Positions 52,225 through 61,194 of a stretch of DNA of 64,000 nucleotides are shown in pieces. The stretch lies in the NCBI GenBank assembly GCA_965203615.1, contig OZ241900.1:434001-498000 (forward strand), read 5' to 3'. This DNA comes from VXNE01 sp965203615 (GTDB taxonomy: Bacteria > Pseudomonadota > Gammaproteobacteria > Pseudomonadales > Azotimanducaceae). How positions within the stretch are numbered: the first letter of the stretch is position 1; every line of letters begins with the position of its first letter. Below the pieces are notes generated by a model. It had not been told where the DNA came from, ran no database searches, and worked only from the letters and a program-made list of their open reading frames with translations. Both the position numbers and the translations under genes were made by a program.

Positions 52225-54603
52225 TTACAGCGTTCGGCCAAGTTCAAACGAAAAGGTTTCCTCCTCGTCGAACGGACCGACGTTGAACGGCGACGCGAGC
52301 ACGAAGGTCATCGGACCCATGCCGGTCAGCCAGGTGACGGAAAATCCGGCGCTGTACCGCAAGGCATCGACGGAGAAATCCTCGCAGCGCACTGTGATCG
52401 CCGACGGATCGAAATCGCCAACCCGCGCAAGGCGCTCCGGCGTGGGACAGTCCGTATTGAAGACGTTGCCCACATCGACGAAGAACACCGGCCGGAACTG
52501 GCCCCGATTCTCCAGGAATGGCAGCGGAAAGATCAATTCCAGGCTTGCCTCGAAAAGGAGGTTGCCGCCGATCGGGAGGCCATCCGGGTCGATGAAGGTC
52601 GAGTTGGGCGGTTCCGTTCCCCGGGGACCCAGGGAACTCCGTTCGAAGCCGCGCACGGAGCCGAAGCCTCCGGCGAAGAAGTGCTCGTAGAACGGGAATG
52701 TCTCCGTGTCTCCGTACACGCCGCCGTAGCCGACTTCGCCCCGCATCCTGAGCGACCAGCCCCGCGGCAGGCGAAAGTACTGGTCTCCGGCGTACTGCAA
52801 CTTGTAGAAGGACAGTTCGCTGCCCGGCGCCGCCACTTCCAGCGCCACTGACTGGCTTCGTCCGGCCGTGGGGAACAGACCGCGGTTCAGGGTCGAGCTG
52901 ATCCACGTGCTCTCCACCTTCCAGTTGAGGAAATTCCCCTCCTCGCGCTCGATGAAGTCGGCTATTTCGAGCGCGGCGAAAAGTCCTTCCGTCACCTCGG
53001 TCTGCTCGACCGTGAATCCGAACTGAAGCCGTTGCGTCTCGCTGATCGGGAAGCCAAAGGTGGCGCCCGCGCCGAGCGCGTCGGTCGAAAACCGCGCGAG
53101 ATTCAGGCCCGAATAATCCGAACGCCTGAAGTAGAAGTTATAGCCCCGGCTGACCCCGTCCATCGTGAAATAGGGATCGAAAAAGCTCCCGGTCACGTGC
53201 TTGTAGAAGTCGTTCCAACCGATGCTGATCCCGATGCTGTTGCCGGTCCCCGCGACGTTCTGCTGCTGGTAGCTCGCGCCGACGTGCAATCCGGTGATTT
53301 CCTGGTAGCCGAGCTGGCCCGAGATGACGCCCGTCGGTTGTTCCTTCACAGAGAACTCGACGTCGACCTGATCGTCGGTGCCCGGCACCTCCGGCGTCTC
53401 GACATTCACCTCCTCGAAGAAGCCGAGGCGCTCGAGGCGAACCTTCGACAGCTCGATCTGCGCGGTAGATGCCCACCCCCCCTCAAGCTGGCGCATCTCG
53501 CGGCGCAGCACCTCGTCATGGGTCGTCTTGTTGCCGACGAAGGAAAGCCGCCGCACGTATGCGCGCTTGCCCGCCTCGACGTAGAACGTGACGTCCACGG
53601 TGCCGTCTTCGCGCGTTTCCGGGATGCCGGTCGCCGAGGCGAAGGTATACCCGGAATTGCCAAGCACGGCGGTGATCCGCTCCTCGGTAGCGGTCATGAG
53701 CGCCCGCGAGAATGTCTGTCCCTCGGCCACCAGGAACAGGCTCCGTATCACGTCCGGGTCCACGTCCCGAAGCTCGCCGGCCAGGTCGACTTCGTTGACG
53801 GTGTACAAATCGCCCTCGTCGACGTTGACGGTCACATAGACCTGCTTCCGGTCCGGCGCGATGCTGACCTGGGCCGAGCGCACCGACATGTCCACGTATC
53901 CACGATCCTGGTAGTAGGATTCCACGCGCTCGATATCCCCGGAGAGCTTCTCCTGGGAGTACTTGTGATCGCCGCGAAAAAAGGAAAACAGCGTGGGGTG
54001 CTTGAGTTCGAGGCTGTCGAGCAGTTCCGCCTGGGTAAAGACCGTATTGCCGACGACATTGATGTGACGGATGCCCGAGTTGTCGCCTTCTTCAATGTTG
54101 ATCTCGATCGCGACCCGATTGCGGGGCAGCGTGTTCGCCTTGGTCTCGATCGACGCGTTATAGCGCCCCTGCGCGACATAGCTGCGCTCGAGTTCGAGCC
54201 CGACGCGCTCCAGCGTCGCCTGCTTGAAAATTTCTCCTTCCCGCAGCCCCTGTCCCGACAACGCCTCCATCAGGCTCTCGGTCTTGATGGCCTTGTTGCC
54301 ATCGATCTCGATCGATTCGATCGAGGGCCGCTCCCGGACGCTGACAATGAGGATGTCGCCGTCGCGCGACATGGTGACATCGTCGAAATACCCGGAGGAG
54401 AAGAGCTCCCGCACGAGCTGGCGCACACTGACGCTGTCCACGACATCGCCGACAGACACCGGCAGAAGGTTGAAAACCGTGCCCGCAGAGACCCGCTGCA
54501 GGCCCAGCAGCCGAATGTCGCCGACGCGAAACGGGTCCCACGCCGACGCGCCGACCGCGACGAACGCGGCGAGCAGGCCGGCCAGCACGATAGTTCGTTT
54601 CAC
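52225..54603 (-). CDS. bamA: outer-membrane assembly factor BamA
   Basis: Inserts beta-barrel proteins into the outer membrane. 792 residues. A signal peptide (VLAGLLAAFVAVGASA), five POTRA domains (about 25-420, e.g. FRVGDIRLLGLQRVSAGTVF and DNSGIRHINVVGNTVFTQ), then the barrel with GGFGSVRGFERSSLG (lid/VRGF motif) near 655. The last residues are FSFELGRTL, ending in Leu instead of the aromatic residue most BamA proteins have. Confidence 0.96.
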   Translation of the reverse strand: MKRTIVLAGLLAAFVAVGASAWDPFRVGDIRLLGLQRVSAGTVFNLLPVSVGDVVDSVSVRQLVRELFSSGYFDDVTMSRDGDILIVSVRERPSIESIEIDGNKAIKTESLMEALSGQGLREGEIFKQATLERVGLELERSYVAQGRYNASIETKANTLPRNRVAIEINIEEGDNSGIRHINVVGNTVFTQAELLDSLELKHPTLFSFFRGDHKYSQEKLSGDIERVESYYQDRGYVDMSVRSAQVSIAPDRKQVYVTVNVDEGDLYTVNEVDLAGELRDVDPDVIRSLFLVAEGQTFSRALMTATEERITAVLGNSGYTFASATGIPETREDGTVDVTFYVEAGKRAYVRRLSFVGNKTTHDEVLRREMRQLEGGWASTAQIELSKVRLERLGFFEEVNVETPEVPGTDDQVDVEFSVKEQPTGVISGQLGYQEITGLHVGASYQQQNVAGTGNSIGISIGWNDFYKHVTGSFFDPYFTMDGVSRGYNFYFRRSDYSGLNLARFSTDALGAGATFGFPISETQRLQFGFTVEQTEVTEGLFAALEIADFIEREEGNFLNWKVESTWISSTLNRGLFPTAGRSQSVALEVAAPGSELSFYKLQYAGDQYFRLPRGWSLRMRGEVGYGGVYGDTETFPFYEHFFAGGFGSVRGFERSSLGPRGTEPPNSTFIDPDGLPIGGNLLFEASLELIFPLPFLENRGQFRPVFFVDVGNVFNTDCPTPERLARVGDFDPSAITVRCEDFSVDALRYSAGFSVTWLTGMGPMTFVLASPFNVGPFDEEETFSFELGRTL

Positions 54604-54649
54604 TCTATTCCTCGACTACCGTCGAATGTCGACGTACCACCCTGGGCCA

Positions 54650-55987
54650 TCAAAGGAGACGCGCGACGTCATTATAGATGACGAACAGCATCGTGAAACC
54701 GACGAGGAACAGCCCGACGCGCATGCCCACGGCCTGCACCTGCGCCGGCACCGGCCTGCGGGCAACGATCTGGGCAAGGGCGAACAGGATATGTCCCCCG
54801 TCGAGAATCGGTATGGGCAGCAGGTTGATCACGCCGAGGCTGATCGACAGCAGCGCCAATATGATGAGGAAGTTCCGCCAGCCGGTCTGTGCCGAGTCCC
54901 TCGCGATCTTGGCGATCATGACCGGTCCGGAGAGATTCTTCGGCGAGACCATCCCGGCGAACATCTTGCCCAGGAGATTCAGTGTGAGCACCGTCTTCGC
55001 CGCCGTTTCGTTGGCGCCCCACGCCAAGGCCTCGATCGTCGAATAGCGAACCGTTCGCACCGGCGCCTCGACACCCGCGAAGCCGACCGTCTGTTCGCCC
55101 TCCGCCCTGGCACTCGGCGTCAGCCAGAGCTCGACTTCGCGTCCGCCGCGGTCCACGCGCAGCGCGATGGCGCGCTCCGGGGCGCCTCGCACCGCGTTGA
55201 CCCAATCGACCCAGCTCTCGACGGCAACGCCGTCCGCCGCCAGGATCCGGTCCCACGCCAGCAAACCGGCCCGCGCCGCGGCGCTATCGTCGCGAACGCG
55301 GCCGATCACCGCGGGCAAGGCCACGATGCCAAGTTCGGCAAGCAGATCCGGGCCTTCCTCCCCGCGCTGCCAGTCCTCCACCGGAATGCGATATTCGCGC
55401 ATCGACGAGGCATCCGGGCGCTGCGCGGAGATATGGATGTCCCCGGTCTCTCCCAGGCGCCCCGCCAGGGCCACGCTGACTTCGGACCAGGTCGGCGTCC
55501 GCCGACCGTCTATGGCGACCAGTTCCTCCCCGCCGCGCAGGCCGGCGGCATGTGCCGGCGTGCCCTGTTCGACCGTGCCGACGATGGGGACGTAGGCCGT
55601 GACGCCCGCAACCGCAATCGCCCAATAGACGACGAAGGCAAGCACGAAATTCGCCGCGGGGCCCGCCGCGGCGATGACGATTCGCCACCAGGGCGAAAGC
55701 TTGTCGAAGGGAATGTTCGGGTATTTCGCCCCGGCCCGGGGTTCCCAGTCACTGGTGTCTTCGCCCTCTCCGTACATTTGCAGGTATCCACCCAGCGGTA
55801 TCGCCGCGAGGGTGAACGCAGTGCCCCGCTTGTCCGTCCACGACAGCAGCGGGCGGCCGAATCCGACGGAGAAACGCAGGATCCTGACACCGGAAGCGCG
55901 CGCGGCAAGGTAGTGTCCATACTCGTGCACCGTGACGAGAATGCCCACCGTCACCAGGAGGTACAGGACGTACTGCAGTGCTTCCAT
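54650..55987 (-). CDS. rseP: site-2 zinc metalloprotease RseP
   Basis: Cleaves RseA to release the envelope-stress sigma factor. 445 residues. The zinc motif HEYGH at 20-24 lies in the first membrane helix, and the second site is in LLPIPILDGGHILFAL near 395. Two PDZ domains lie between (GTPAHAAGLRGGEELVAIDG, and DDSAAARAGLLAWDRILAAD). dxr, usually just upstream, is absent: only 53 bases separate it from cdsA. Confidence 0.95.
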   Translation of the reverse strand: MEALQYVLYLLVTVGILVTVHEYGHYLAARASGVRILRFSVGFGRPLLSWTDKRGTAFTLAAIPLGGYLQMYGEGEDTSDWEPRAGAKYPNIPFDKLSPWWRIVIAAAGPAANFVLAFVVYWAIAVAGVTAYVPIVGTVEQGTPAHAAGLRGGEELVAIDGRRTPTWSEVSVALAGRLGETGDIHISAQRPDASSMREYRIPVEDWQRGEEGPDLLAELGIVALPAVIGRVRDDSAAARAGLLAWDRILAADGVAVESWVDWVNAVRGAPERAIALRVDRGGREVELWLTPSARAEGEQTVGFAGVEAPVRTVRYSTIEALAWGANETAAKTVLTLNLLGKMFAGMVSPKNLSGPVMIAKIARDSAQTGWRNFLIILALLSISLGVINLLPIPILDGGHILFALAQIVARRPVPAQVQAVGMRVGLFLVGFTMLFVIYNDVARLL

Positions 55988-56040
55988 GCGTTGTTGTGCC
56001 GCGTCACTTGGCGCGCGCCGGAAGCGCGGCCCTGTTCACA

Positions 56041-56880
56041 TCATAACAGTGTCCAGAGCGCGAATACCGGCACCACCGCGATGGTCGAGTCGATGCGATC
56101 GAGCACCCCGCCATGGCCAGGCAAAAGCGTGCCGGAGTCCTTGGCGCCCGACGCCCGTTTCACGACACTCTCGAACAGGTCGCCGAACACGGCGACGACC
56201 GACAGAGCAAGGGCCACAACCGCCCATTGCCGCAACGGCCCCAGGTCGAGCGCCCAGGCTATCCCGACACCCACGGCCAGACCTGCGCACATGCCCCCGG
56301 CCACACCTTCCCATGTCTTTCCCGGGCTCACGCGCGGCGCCAGTCTGGTTCGGCCCAGTGCCTTGCCCGCGAAGTACGCCCCCGTATCCACCGACCATGC
56401 CAACACGAACGCCCACAGGATCAGCCAATGACCGCCCCCGGAAGCATGCATCAGGACCAGGCCCACCCAGGCACCGGCGAAAACGAGGAGGCCCGCCGGG
56501 ACCAGACAGGTCAGCCGCGCCAGGGTGCCGGGCGCCGGCACCGCCGACGCGCCCGGGTTTCCGACGTGATGATCGAAGCATCCTGCCGCCCACAGCACCA
56601 CGAAGACGCACGCAAGCAGCCAGAAGACGGAGGTCGCGACCAGCACGGGAATCCGCCATTCGGGCAGCAGCCACAACGCGCACATGCACGCGCCGGCGAG
56701 GAGCACGTAGATGATCCTGTTGCGCACGCCCGCGAGCCCCGCCAGCGCGGCCCATTCATTGAGGCCGAACGCGGCCAGGACGAAGACGAACAGCGCGAAC
56801 AGGCCGTTCGGCAGGAAAACGACGCCGGCGAGGACCGCCGGCGCCAGGACCAGCGCGGTAAGGAGACGGTACTTGAGCAA
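56041..56880 (-). CDS. cdsA: CDP-diglyceride synthetase
   Basis: Activates phosphatidic acid for phospholipid synthesis. 279 residues with TTG start directly after the uppS stop. About eight membrane helices; the family signature SVVKRASGAKDSGTLLPGHG, then GVLDRIDS, is at about 238-265. It is followed by rseP with dxr missing. Confidence 0.95.
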   Translation of the reverse strand: MLKYRLLTALVLAPAVLAGVVFLPNGLFALFVFVLAAFGLNEWAALAGLAGVRNRIIYVLLAGACMCALWLLPEWRIPVLVATSVFWLLACVFVVLWAAGCFDHHVGNPGASAVPAPGTLARLTCLVPAGLLVFAGAWVGLVLMHASGGGHWLILWAFVLAWSVDTGAYFAGKALGRTRLAPRVSPGKTWEGVAGGMCAGLAVGVGIAWALDLGPLRQWAVVALALSVVAVFGDLFESVVKRASGAKDSGTLLPGHGGVLDRIDSTIAVVPVFALWTLL

Positions 56881-57636
56881 TCAGCCGCGACCGCCAAAGC
56901 GGCGCTGGCGCGAACCGAACTCCGCCAATGCACGCCGCACCGCATCGGCATCGAAATCCGGCCAGCACTCCCTCGCGAAGTAGAGTTCGGTGTAGGCGAG
57001 ATCCCACAACAGGAAGTTGCTGATCCGCTGCTCGCCGCCGGTGCGGACGCACAGATCCGGTGCCGGCAAGGCGGCGAGATTCAGGTAGGAGGCGAACATC
57101 CCATCGTCGATGCTTGCCGGATCGACCAGACCGGCGCGGGCGTCCATGGCGAGCCGGCGTGCGGCCTGGGTTATGTCCCAGCGCCCGCCGTAGTTGGCCG
57201 CGATGGTGAGGAAAAGGCGACCATTGGGTTGGGTAATCTGCTCCGCGCGATCCATCAGCTCACGCAGGTCGTGCGTGAAGCGCATCCTGTCGCCGACGAT
57301 ATTCAGCTTGACGTCCTTGTCGTGGAGCTCATCGACGTCGTTTTCGAGGAAACCCCGCATGAGTTCCATCAGCACGGAGACCTCGCGCTCAGGTCGACAC
57401 CAGTTCTCGGTGCTGAATGCGAATAGCGTCAGGTACTTGACGCCCGCGTCGGCACAGGTTTCGGCAACGACCCTCACGTTGTTCGCCCCGGCGCGATGGC
57501 CGTTGGCATCCGGCACGTTGCGTCGCCTCGCCCATCGACGGTTGCCGTCCATGATGATCGCCACGTGGCGGGGCACGGCACCACCGGCCGCAGGTTCCCA
57601 TCCATTGGACTTCCGCTGCAATTCGACGTGCATCAT
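56881..57636 (-). CDS. uppS: undecaprenyl diphosphate synthase
   Basis: Builds the C55 lipid carrier from farnesyl and isopentenyl diphosphate. 251 residues from the ATG at 57636; a GTG at 57666 would add ten. The catalytic Asp lies in HVAIIMDGNRRWARRR; LFAFSTENWCRP and DLCVRTGGEQRISNFLLWDL are conserved. It still needs isoprenoid precursors, although the nearby MEP gene dxr is gone. Confidence 0.96.
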   Translation of the reverse strand: MMHVELQRKSNGWEPAAGGAVPRHVAIIMDGNRRWARRRNVPDANGHRAGANNVRVVAETCADAGVKYLTLFAFSTENWCRPEREVSVLMELMRGFLENDVDELHDKDVKLNIVGDRMRFTHDLRELMDRAEQITQPNGRLFLTIAANYGGRWDITQAARRLAMDARAGLVDPASIDDGMFASYLNLAALPAPDLCVRTGGEQRISNFLLWDLAYTELYFARECWPDFDADAVRRALAEFGSRQRRFGGRG

Positions 57637-57706
57637 TTCCCGCGCACCCAACAGACCACCCCGCACAGACTATCGCCGGCACCGGATGCAAACGTGCAAT
57701 TCGCGC

Positions 57707-58270
57707 TCAAATCTCCATCAAGTCGTTTTCTTTGCGCTCGAGAGCACTGTCCGCCTGTGCCACGCGCTCGTCCGTGACCTGCTGGATGTCCTGGTTCGCC
57801 CGGTGCGCCTCGTCTTCGGTGATCTCCCTTTCCTTGAGAAACTCGCGGATGTCGTGGTTTGCATCGCGGCGAACATTGCGTATCGCCACGCGCGTGTGTT
57901 CCGTCTCGTCGCGCGCCTGGCGGGTCAGGTCCCGGCGGTTCTCCTCGGTCAGCGGCGGCAGCACGAGCCGGATGACGTCCCCTGTCGAGGTGGGTGTCAG
58001 ACCGAGGTTGCTCCTCAGGATCGCCTTCTCGATGTCCGGCACCATTCTTTTTTCCCAGGGAGCGATGGCCAATGTCCGCCCCTCCTCCACCGTCACGGTC
58101 GCGACCTGGCCGACGGGCGTCGCCACGCCGTAGTAGTCGACCTCGACCCCGTCGAGCAACGAAGGGTGCGCGCGCCCGGTGCGAATGCGCGCGAATGCGG
58201 CATGCAGCGCTTCCAGGGACTTGGCCATCCTGTCGTCGGCATCGCTGACAATATCGTCGATAAGTTCCAT
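57707..58270 (-). CDS. frr: ribosome recycling factor
   Basis: Splits terminated ribosomes with EF-G. 187 residues from the ATG at 58270, which has a near-perfect GGGAGGTGA ribosome site; a longer frame to 58315 is not used. Motifs: RTGRAHPSLLDGVEVDYYG, LPPLTEENRRDLTRQA. The tsf gene is 98 bases upstream, with pyrH missing between them. Confidence 0.97.
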   Translation of the reverse strand: MELIDDIVSDADDRMAKSLEALHAAFARIRTGRAHPSLLDGVEVDYYGVATPVGQVATVTVEEGRTLAIAPWEKRMVPDIEKAILRSNLGLTPTSTGDVIRLVLPPLTEENRRDLTRQARDETEHTRVAIRNVRRDANHDIREFLKEREITEDEAHRANQDIQQVTDERVAQADSALERKENDLMEI

Positions 58271-58368
58271 GCGATCACCTCCCGTTCCGCAACCGACCGG
58301 TTTCGGCACTGCCAACTCGATACGAGCCCTACTTCGATAACAGCTCTACTCGATCCCGGCTTCGCCCG

Positions 58369-59214
58369 CTAGTGCCCGACTTCGAGCCGGACGAGTCGTA
58401 CGCAGCGCGCTCCCGCGTCGGCGAGCAGCTTGCCCACCTTTTGCTGGGGATCCTTGACGAACTGCTGCTCGACGAGGCTAAGCTCCCCCAGCGTCTTGCG
58501 CAAACGGCCATCCACCATCTTTCGCAGAATCTCCGGCGGCTTGGGCCTCCTGCCGGCCGCCGCGTCGGCTTCGGCCTCCGCATCTGCCTGCGCCTGATAG
58601 ATCCCCCGCTCCTTTTCGACGAAAGCCGGGTCGAGTTCGTCCAGCGCCACGACCTCCGGCGCCGATGCCGTCACGTGCATCGCCATATCCTTGCCGAGCA
58701 CCGCGTCACCGCCCTCCAGCTCGACCAGGGCGCCCTTGCGCCTGTCCACGTGAACGTATCCGTAGATCGCGCCGGCATCCGTGTCGAACGTAACCACGCG
58801 GCCGATGGTGATGTTCTCCCCGATTTCCTGTACAAGCGCGGCACGCGCCGTTTCCAGGTCGCCGGTCATGAGCGCCTCCGCGCTGTCGCAGCCAGTGTCG
58901 AAAGCCGCGTCGGTCACGGTATCCAGAAAGGCGCCGAACTTCGCGTTTCTCGCCGCAAAATCGGTTTCGATATTGACCTCTACCATGGTGCCCCGTTTCG
59001 CGTCGGAGTCGACCCTGATTCCGAGCAGGCCCTCGGCCGCGGTGCGGCTCGCCTTGTCGGCCGCTTTCACGGCGCTTCTCGTGCGCAATATCTCGATGGC
59101 CCTGTCCATGTCGCCGTCGGCCTCTTCGAGCGCTCTCTTGCAGTCCATCATGCCGAGCCCCGTCCGGTCCCGGAGTTCCTTGACCAACCGCGCACTGATC
59201 GTTGCCACAGTCAA
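58369..59214 (-). CDS. tsf: elongation factor Ts
   Basis: Nucleotide exchange factor for EF-Tu. 281 residues; start at a TTG overlapping the rpsB stop (TTGA), or at the GTG two codons on. The N-terminal LVKELRDRTGLGMMDCKRAL and the EF-Tu-contacting VEVNIETDFAARN are canonical. A short insert, AEAEADAAAGRRPKPP, precedes the C-terminal helices. Confidence 0.97.
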   Translation of the reverse strand: MTVATISARLVKELRDRTGLGMMDCKRALEEADGDMDRAIEILRTRSAVKAADKASRTAAEGLLGIRVDSDAKRGTMVEVNIETDFAARNAKFGAFLDTVTDAAFDTGCDSAEALMTGDLETARAALVQEIGENITIGRVVTFDTDAGAIYGYVHVDRRKGALVELEGGDAVLGKDMAMHVTASAPEVVALDELDPAFVEKERGIYQAQADAEAEADAAAGRRPKPPEILRKMVDGRLRKTLGELSLVEQQFVKDPQQKVGKLLADAGARCVRLVRLEVGH

Positions 59215-60188
59215 TTCTCCTCTTCAGTTTCCGGGTCGGACGCCGCGAGGTCCGGCTGCACTGTCGCTCCCGCCTCGCCCGCGTCCGCCGAACCTTCGTT
59301 TTCGGCCACGGCGTCCGGACTGTCTTCCGCCGCAGCCTCCGCATCTTCGACGGCTTGTTCCGTCGCAGCTTCCGCCGCATCCGGCGAACCGGCAGCGGGC
59401 TCCGCTGCCCCTGCCGCATCGATCGCCTCGGCCAGCGCGGCGCTCGACCGTTCCCCGGCCGCCTCGTCCTGCACTTCGACGAACTCATCCGCCGAGACCA
59501 GGGCGGCATCGTTCCTGCCTTCCTCGATAGCATCGGCGACGCCCATCACATACAGGCGAATCGCGCGAATCGCATCGTCGTTGCCCGGGATGACGTAGTC
59601 GATGCCATCCGGATCACTGTTCGTGTCCACGACCCCGATGACCTCGATGCCGAGTTTGTTCGCTTCGGACACCGCGATGCGCTCGTGCTGCACGTCAACG
59701 ACGAACAGCGCATCCGGCAACCCCCCCATGTCCTTGATTCCGCCCAGGCTCCGCTGCAGCTTCTCCATGGTGCGGCGTTTTCGCAGCGCCTCCTTTTTCG
59801 TGAGCATCTCGAAGGTCCCGTCCTCCGCCTGCGTCTCGAGTTCCTTGAGGTGCAGGATCGACTGACGGATCGTCTTGTAGTTGGTGAGCATGCCGCCGAG
59901 CCAGCGCTGGTCGACGTAGGGCATGCCGACGCGTTCGGCCTGTTCCCTGATGACCTTGGCGGCGGCGCGCTTGGTGCCGACAAACAGGATCTTCTTGTGT
60001 GCGGTGATGAGAGTGCGAACGTGGTCGAGCGCCTCGTTGAACGCGGGCAGCGTGTGCTCGAGGTTGATTATGTGAATCTTGTTGCGGGCACCGAAAATGT
60101 ACGGTGCCATCTTGGGATTCCAGAAGCGGGTCTGGTGGCCGAAGTGGGCACCGGCCGCCAGCATGTCGCGCATGCCTATAGAGGTCAT
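59211..60188 (-). CDS. rpsB: ribosomal protein S2 with acidic C-terminal extension
   Basis: Small-subunit ribosomal protein, 325 residues from the ATG at 60188 (GGAG ribosome site eight bases before). Residues 1-235 are canonical (MLAAGAHFGHQTRFWNPKMA, GTKRAAAKVIREQAER, WLGGMLTNYKTIRQSI). The remaining about 85 residues are a low-complexity Ala/Glu/Asp tail (AATEQAVEDAEAAAEDSPDA), well beyond the 241 residues of E. coli. Confidence 0.97.
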   Translation of the reverse strand: MTSIGMRDMLAAGAHFGHQTRFWNPKMAPYIFGARNKIHIINLEHTLPAFNEALDHVRTLITAHKKILFVGTKRAAAKVIREQAERVGMPYVDQRWLGGMLTNYKTIRQSILHLKELETQAEDGTFEMLTKKEALRKRRTMEKLQRSLGGIKDMGGLPDALFVVDVQHERIAVSEANKLGIEVIGVVDTNSDPDGIDYVIPGNDDAIRAIRLYVMGVADAIEEGRNDAALVSADEFVEVQDEAAGERSSAALAEAIDAAGAAEPAAGSPDAAEAATEQAVEDAEAAAEDSPDAVAENEGSADAGEAGATVQPDLAASDPETEEEN

Positions 60189-60399
60189 CAATGTATCTCC
60201 GGGTTGGTTCATACGTGGGGCTCGCTGCCGAATCCGATGGCCGCATGCGGTGCATGCGCGCCATCCACCCGCGGCAGCTCTTCCGGCCACACGTGATCTA
60301 CCCAGACCGCGCGAGCAGCGCTCCGCGTCTGGAATGTCCAAACAGCGCCTTATACCATAAAGCGAGTCTCTCCCCTTAGTCCGCGCGGACGCGAGCGAT
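60189..60399. other. divergent promoter region of rpsB and map
   Basis: About 210 bases. On the minus strand TATGGTATAAGG near 60355 could hold the rpsB -10; the long leader behind it has GC-rich stems, and S2 operons are often autoregulated through such leaders, but I cannot fold it reliably here. Confidence 0.35.
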
Positions 60400-61194
60400 A
60401 TGCCGGCAACGCCGAAAACACCAGAAGAGATCGAAAAGATGCGAATCGCGGGCCGCCTCGCCGCGAGCGTTCTCGAGATGATCGGCGAACACGTCAGACC
60501 CGGCGTCACCACCGAGGAGCTGAACCGTCGCTGCCACGAGTTCATCGTCGACGACCTCGACTGCGTCCCGGCGCCGCTCAACTACTCGAACGCGCCGGGC
60601 CAGCCGCCGTTTCCGAAGTCCATCTGCACATCGGTGAACCATGTTGTCTGCCACGGCATTCCCTCGGACCGGAAAAGACTCAAGAACGGCGACGTGATGA
60701 ACATCGACGTGACCGTAATCAAGGATGGCTGGCACGGCGACACCAGCAAGATGTACTTCGTCGGCAAGCCCGGCGTGCTGGCGCAACGCCTGGTGCGCGT
60801 GACCCAGGAGTGCCTGTACAGGGGCATCGAAGCGGTGCGCCCCGGCGCCCACCTCGGCGACATCGGCGCGGTTATCCAGGCGCACGCCGAGGCCCACCGT
60901 TATTCCGTGGTCCGGGAGTTCTGCGGTCACGGTATCGGCAGGACATTCCACGACGCGCCGCAGGTCCTGCACTATGGCCGGCCCGGTTCCGGAGAGGTCC
61001 TCCGCGAAGGAATGACCTTCACCATCGAGCCCATGATCAACGCCGGCAGGCGCGATGTGCGGCTGCTTCCCGATGCCTGGACCGTCGTGACGAAGGATCA
61101 CAAGCTTTCAGCGCAGTGGGAGCACACCATCCTGGTCACCTCGACCGGGTCCGAGGTGCTGACGCGCCGCGCCGAAGAAACCACGCCGCATTGA
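60400..61194 (+). CDS. map: methionine aminopeptidase, type I
   Basis: Removes the initiator methionine. 264 residues. Metal ligands: Asp in VMNIDVTVIKDG and GDTSKMYF, His in FCGHGIGRTFHDAP, Glu in FTIEPMIN and QWEHTILV. The stop overlaps the TTG start of glnD (TTGA). Confidence 0.97.
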   Translation: MPATPKTPEEIEKMRIAGRLAASVLEMIGEHVRPGVTTEELNRRCHEFIVDDLDCVPAPLNYSNAPGQPPFPKSICTSVNHVVCHGIPSDRKRLKNGDVMNIDVTVIKDGWHGDTSKMYFVGKPGVLAQRLVRVTQECLYRGIEAVRPGAHLGDIGAVIQAHAEAHRYSVVREFCGHGIGRTFHDAPQVLHYGRPGSGEVLREGMTFTIEPMINAGRRDVRLLPDAWTVVTKDHKLSAQWEHTILVTSTGSEVLTRRAEETTPH

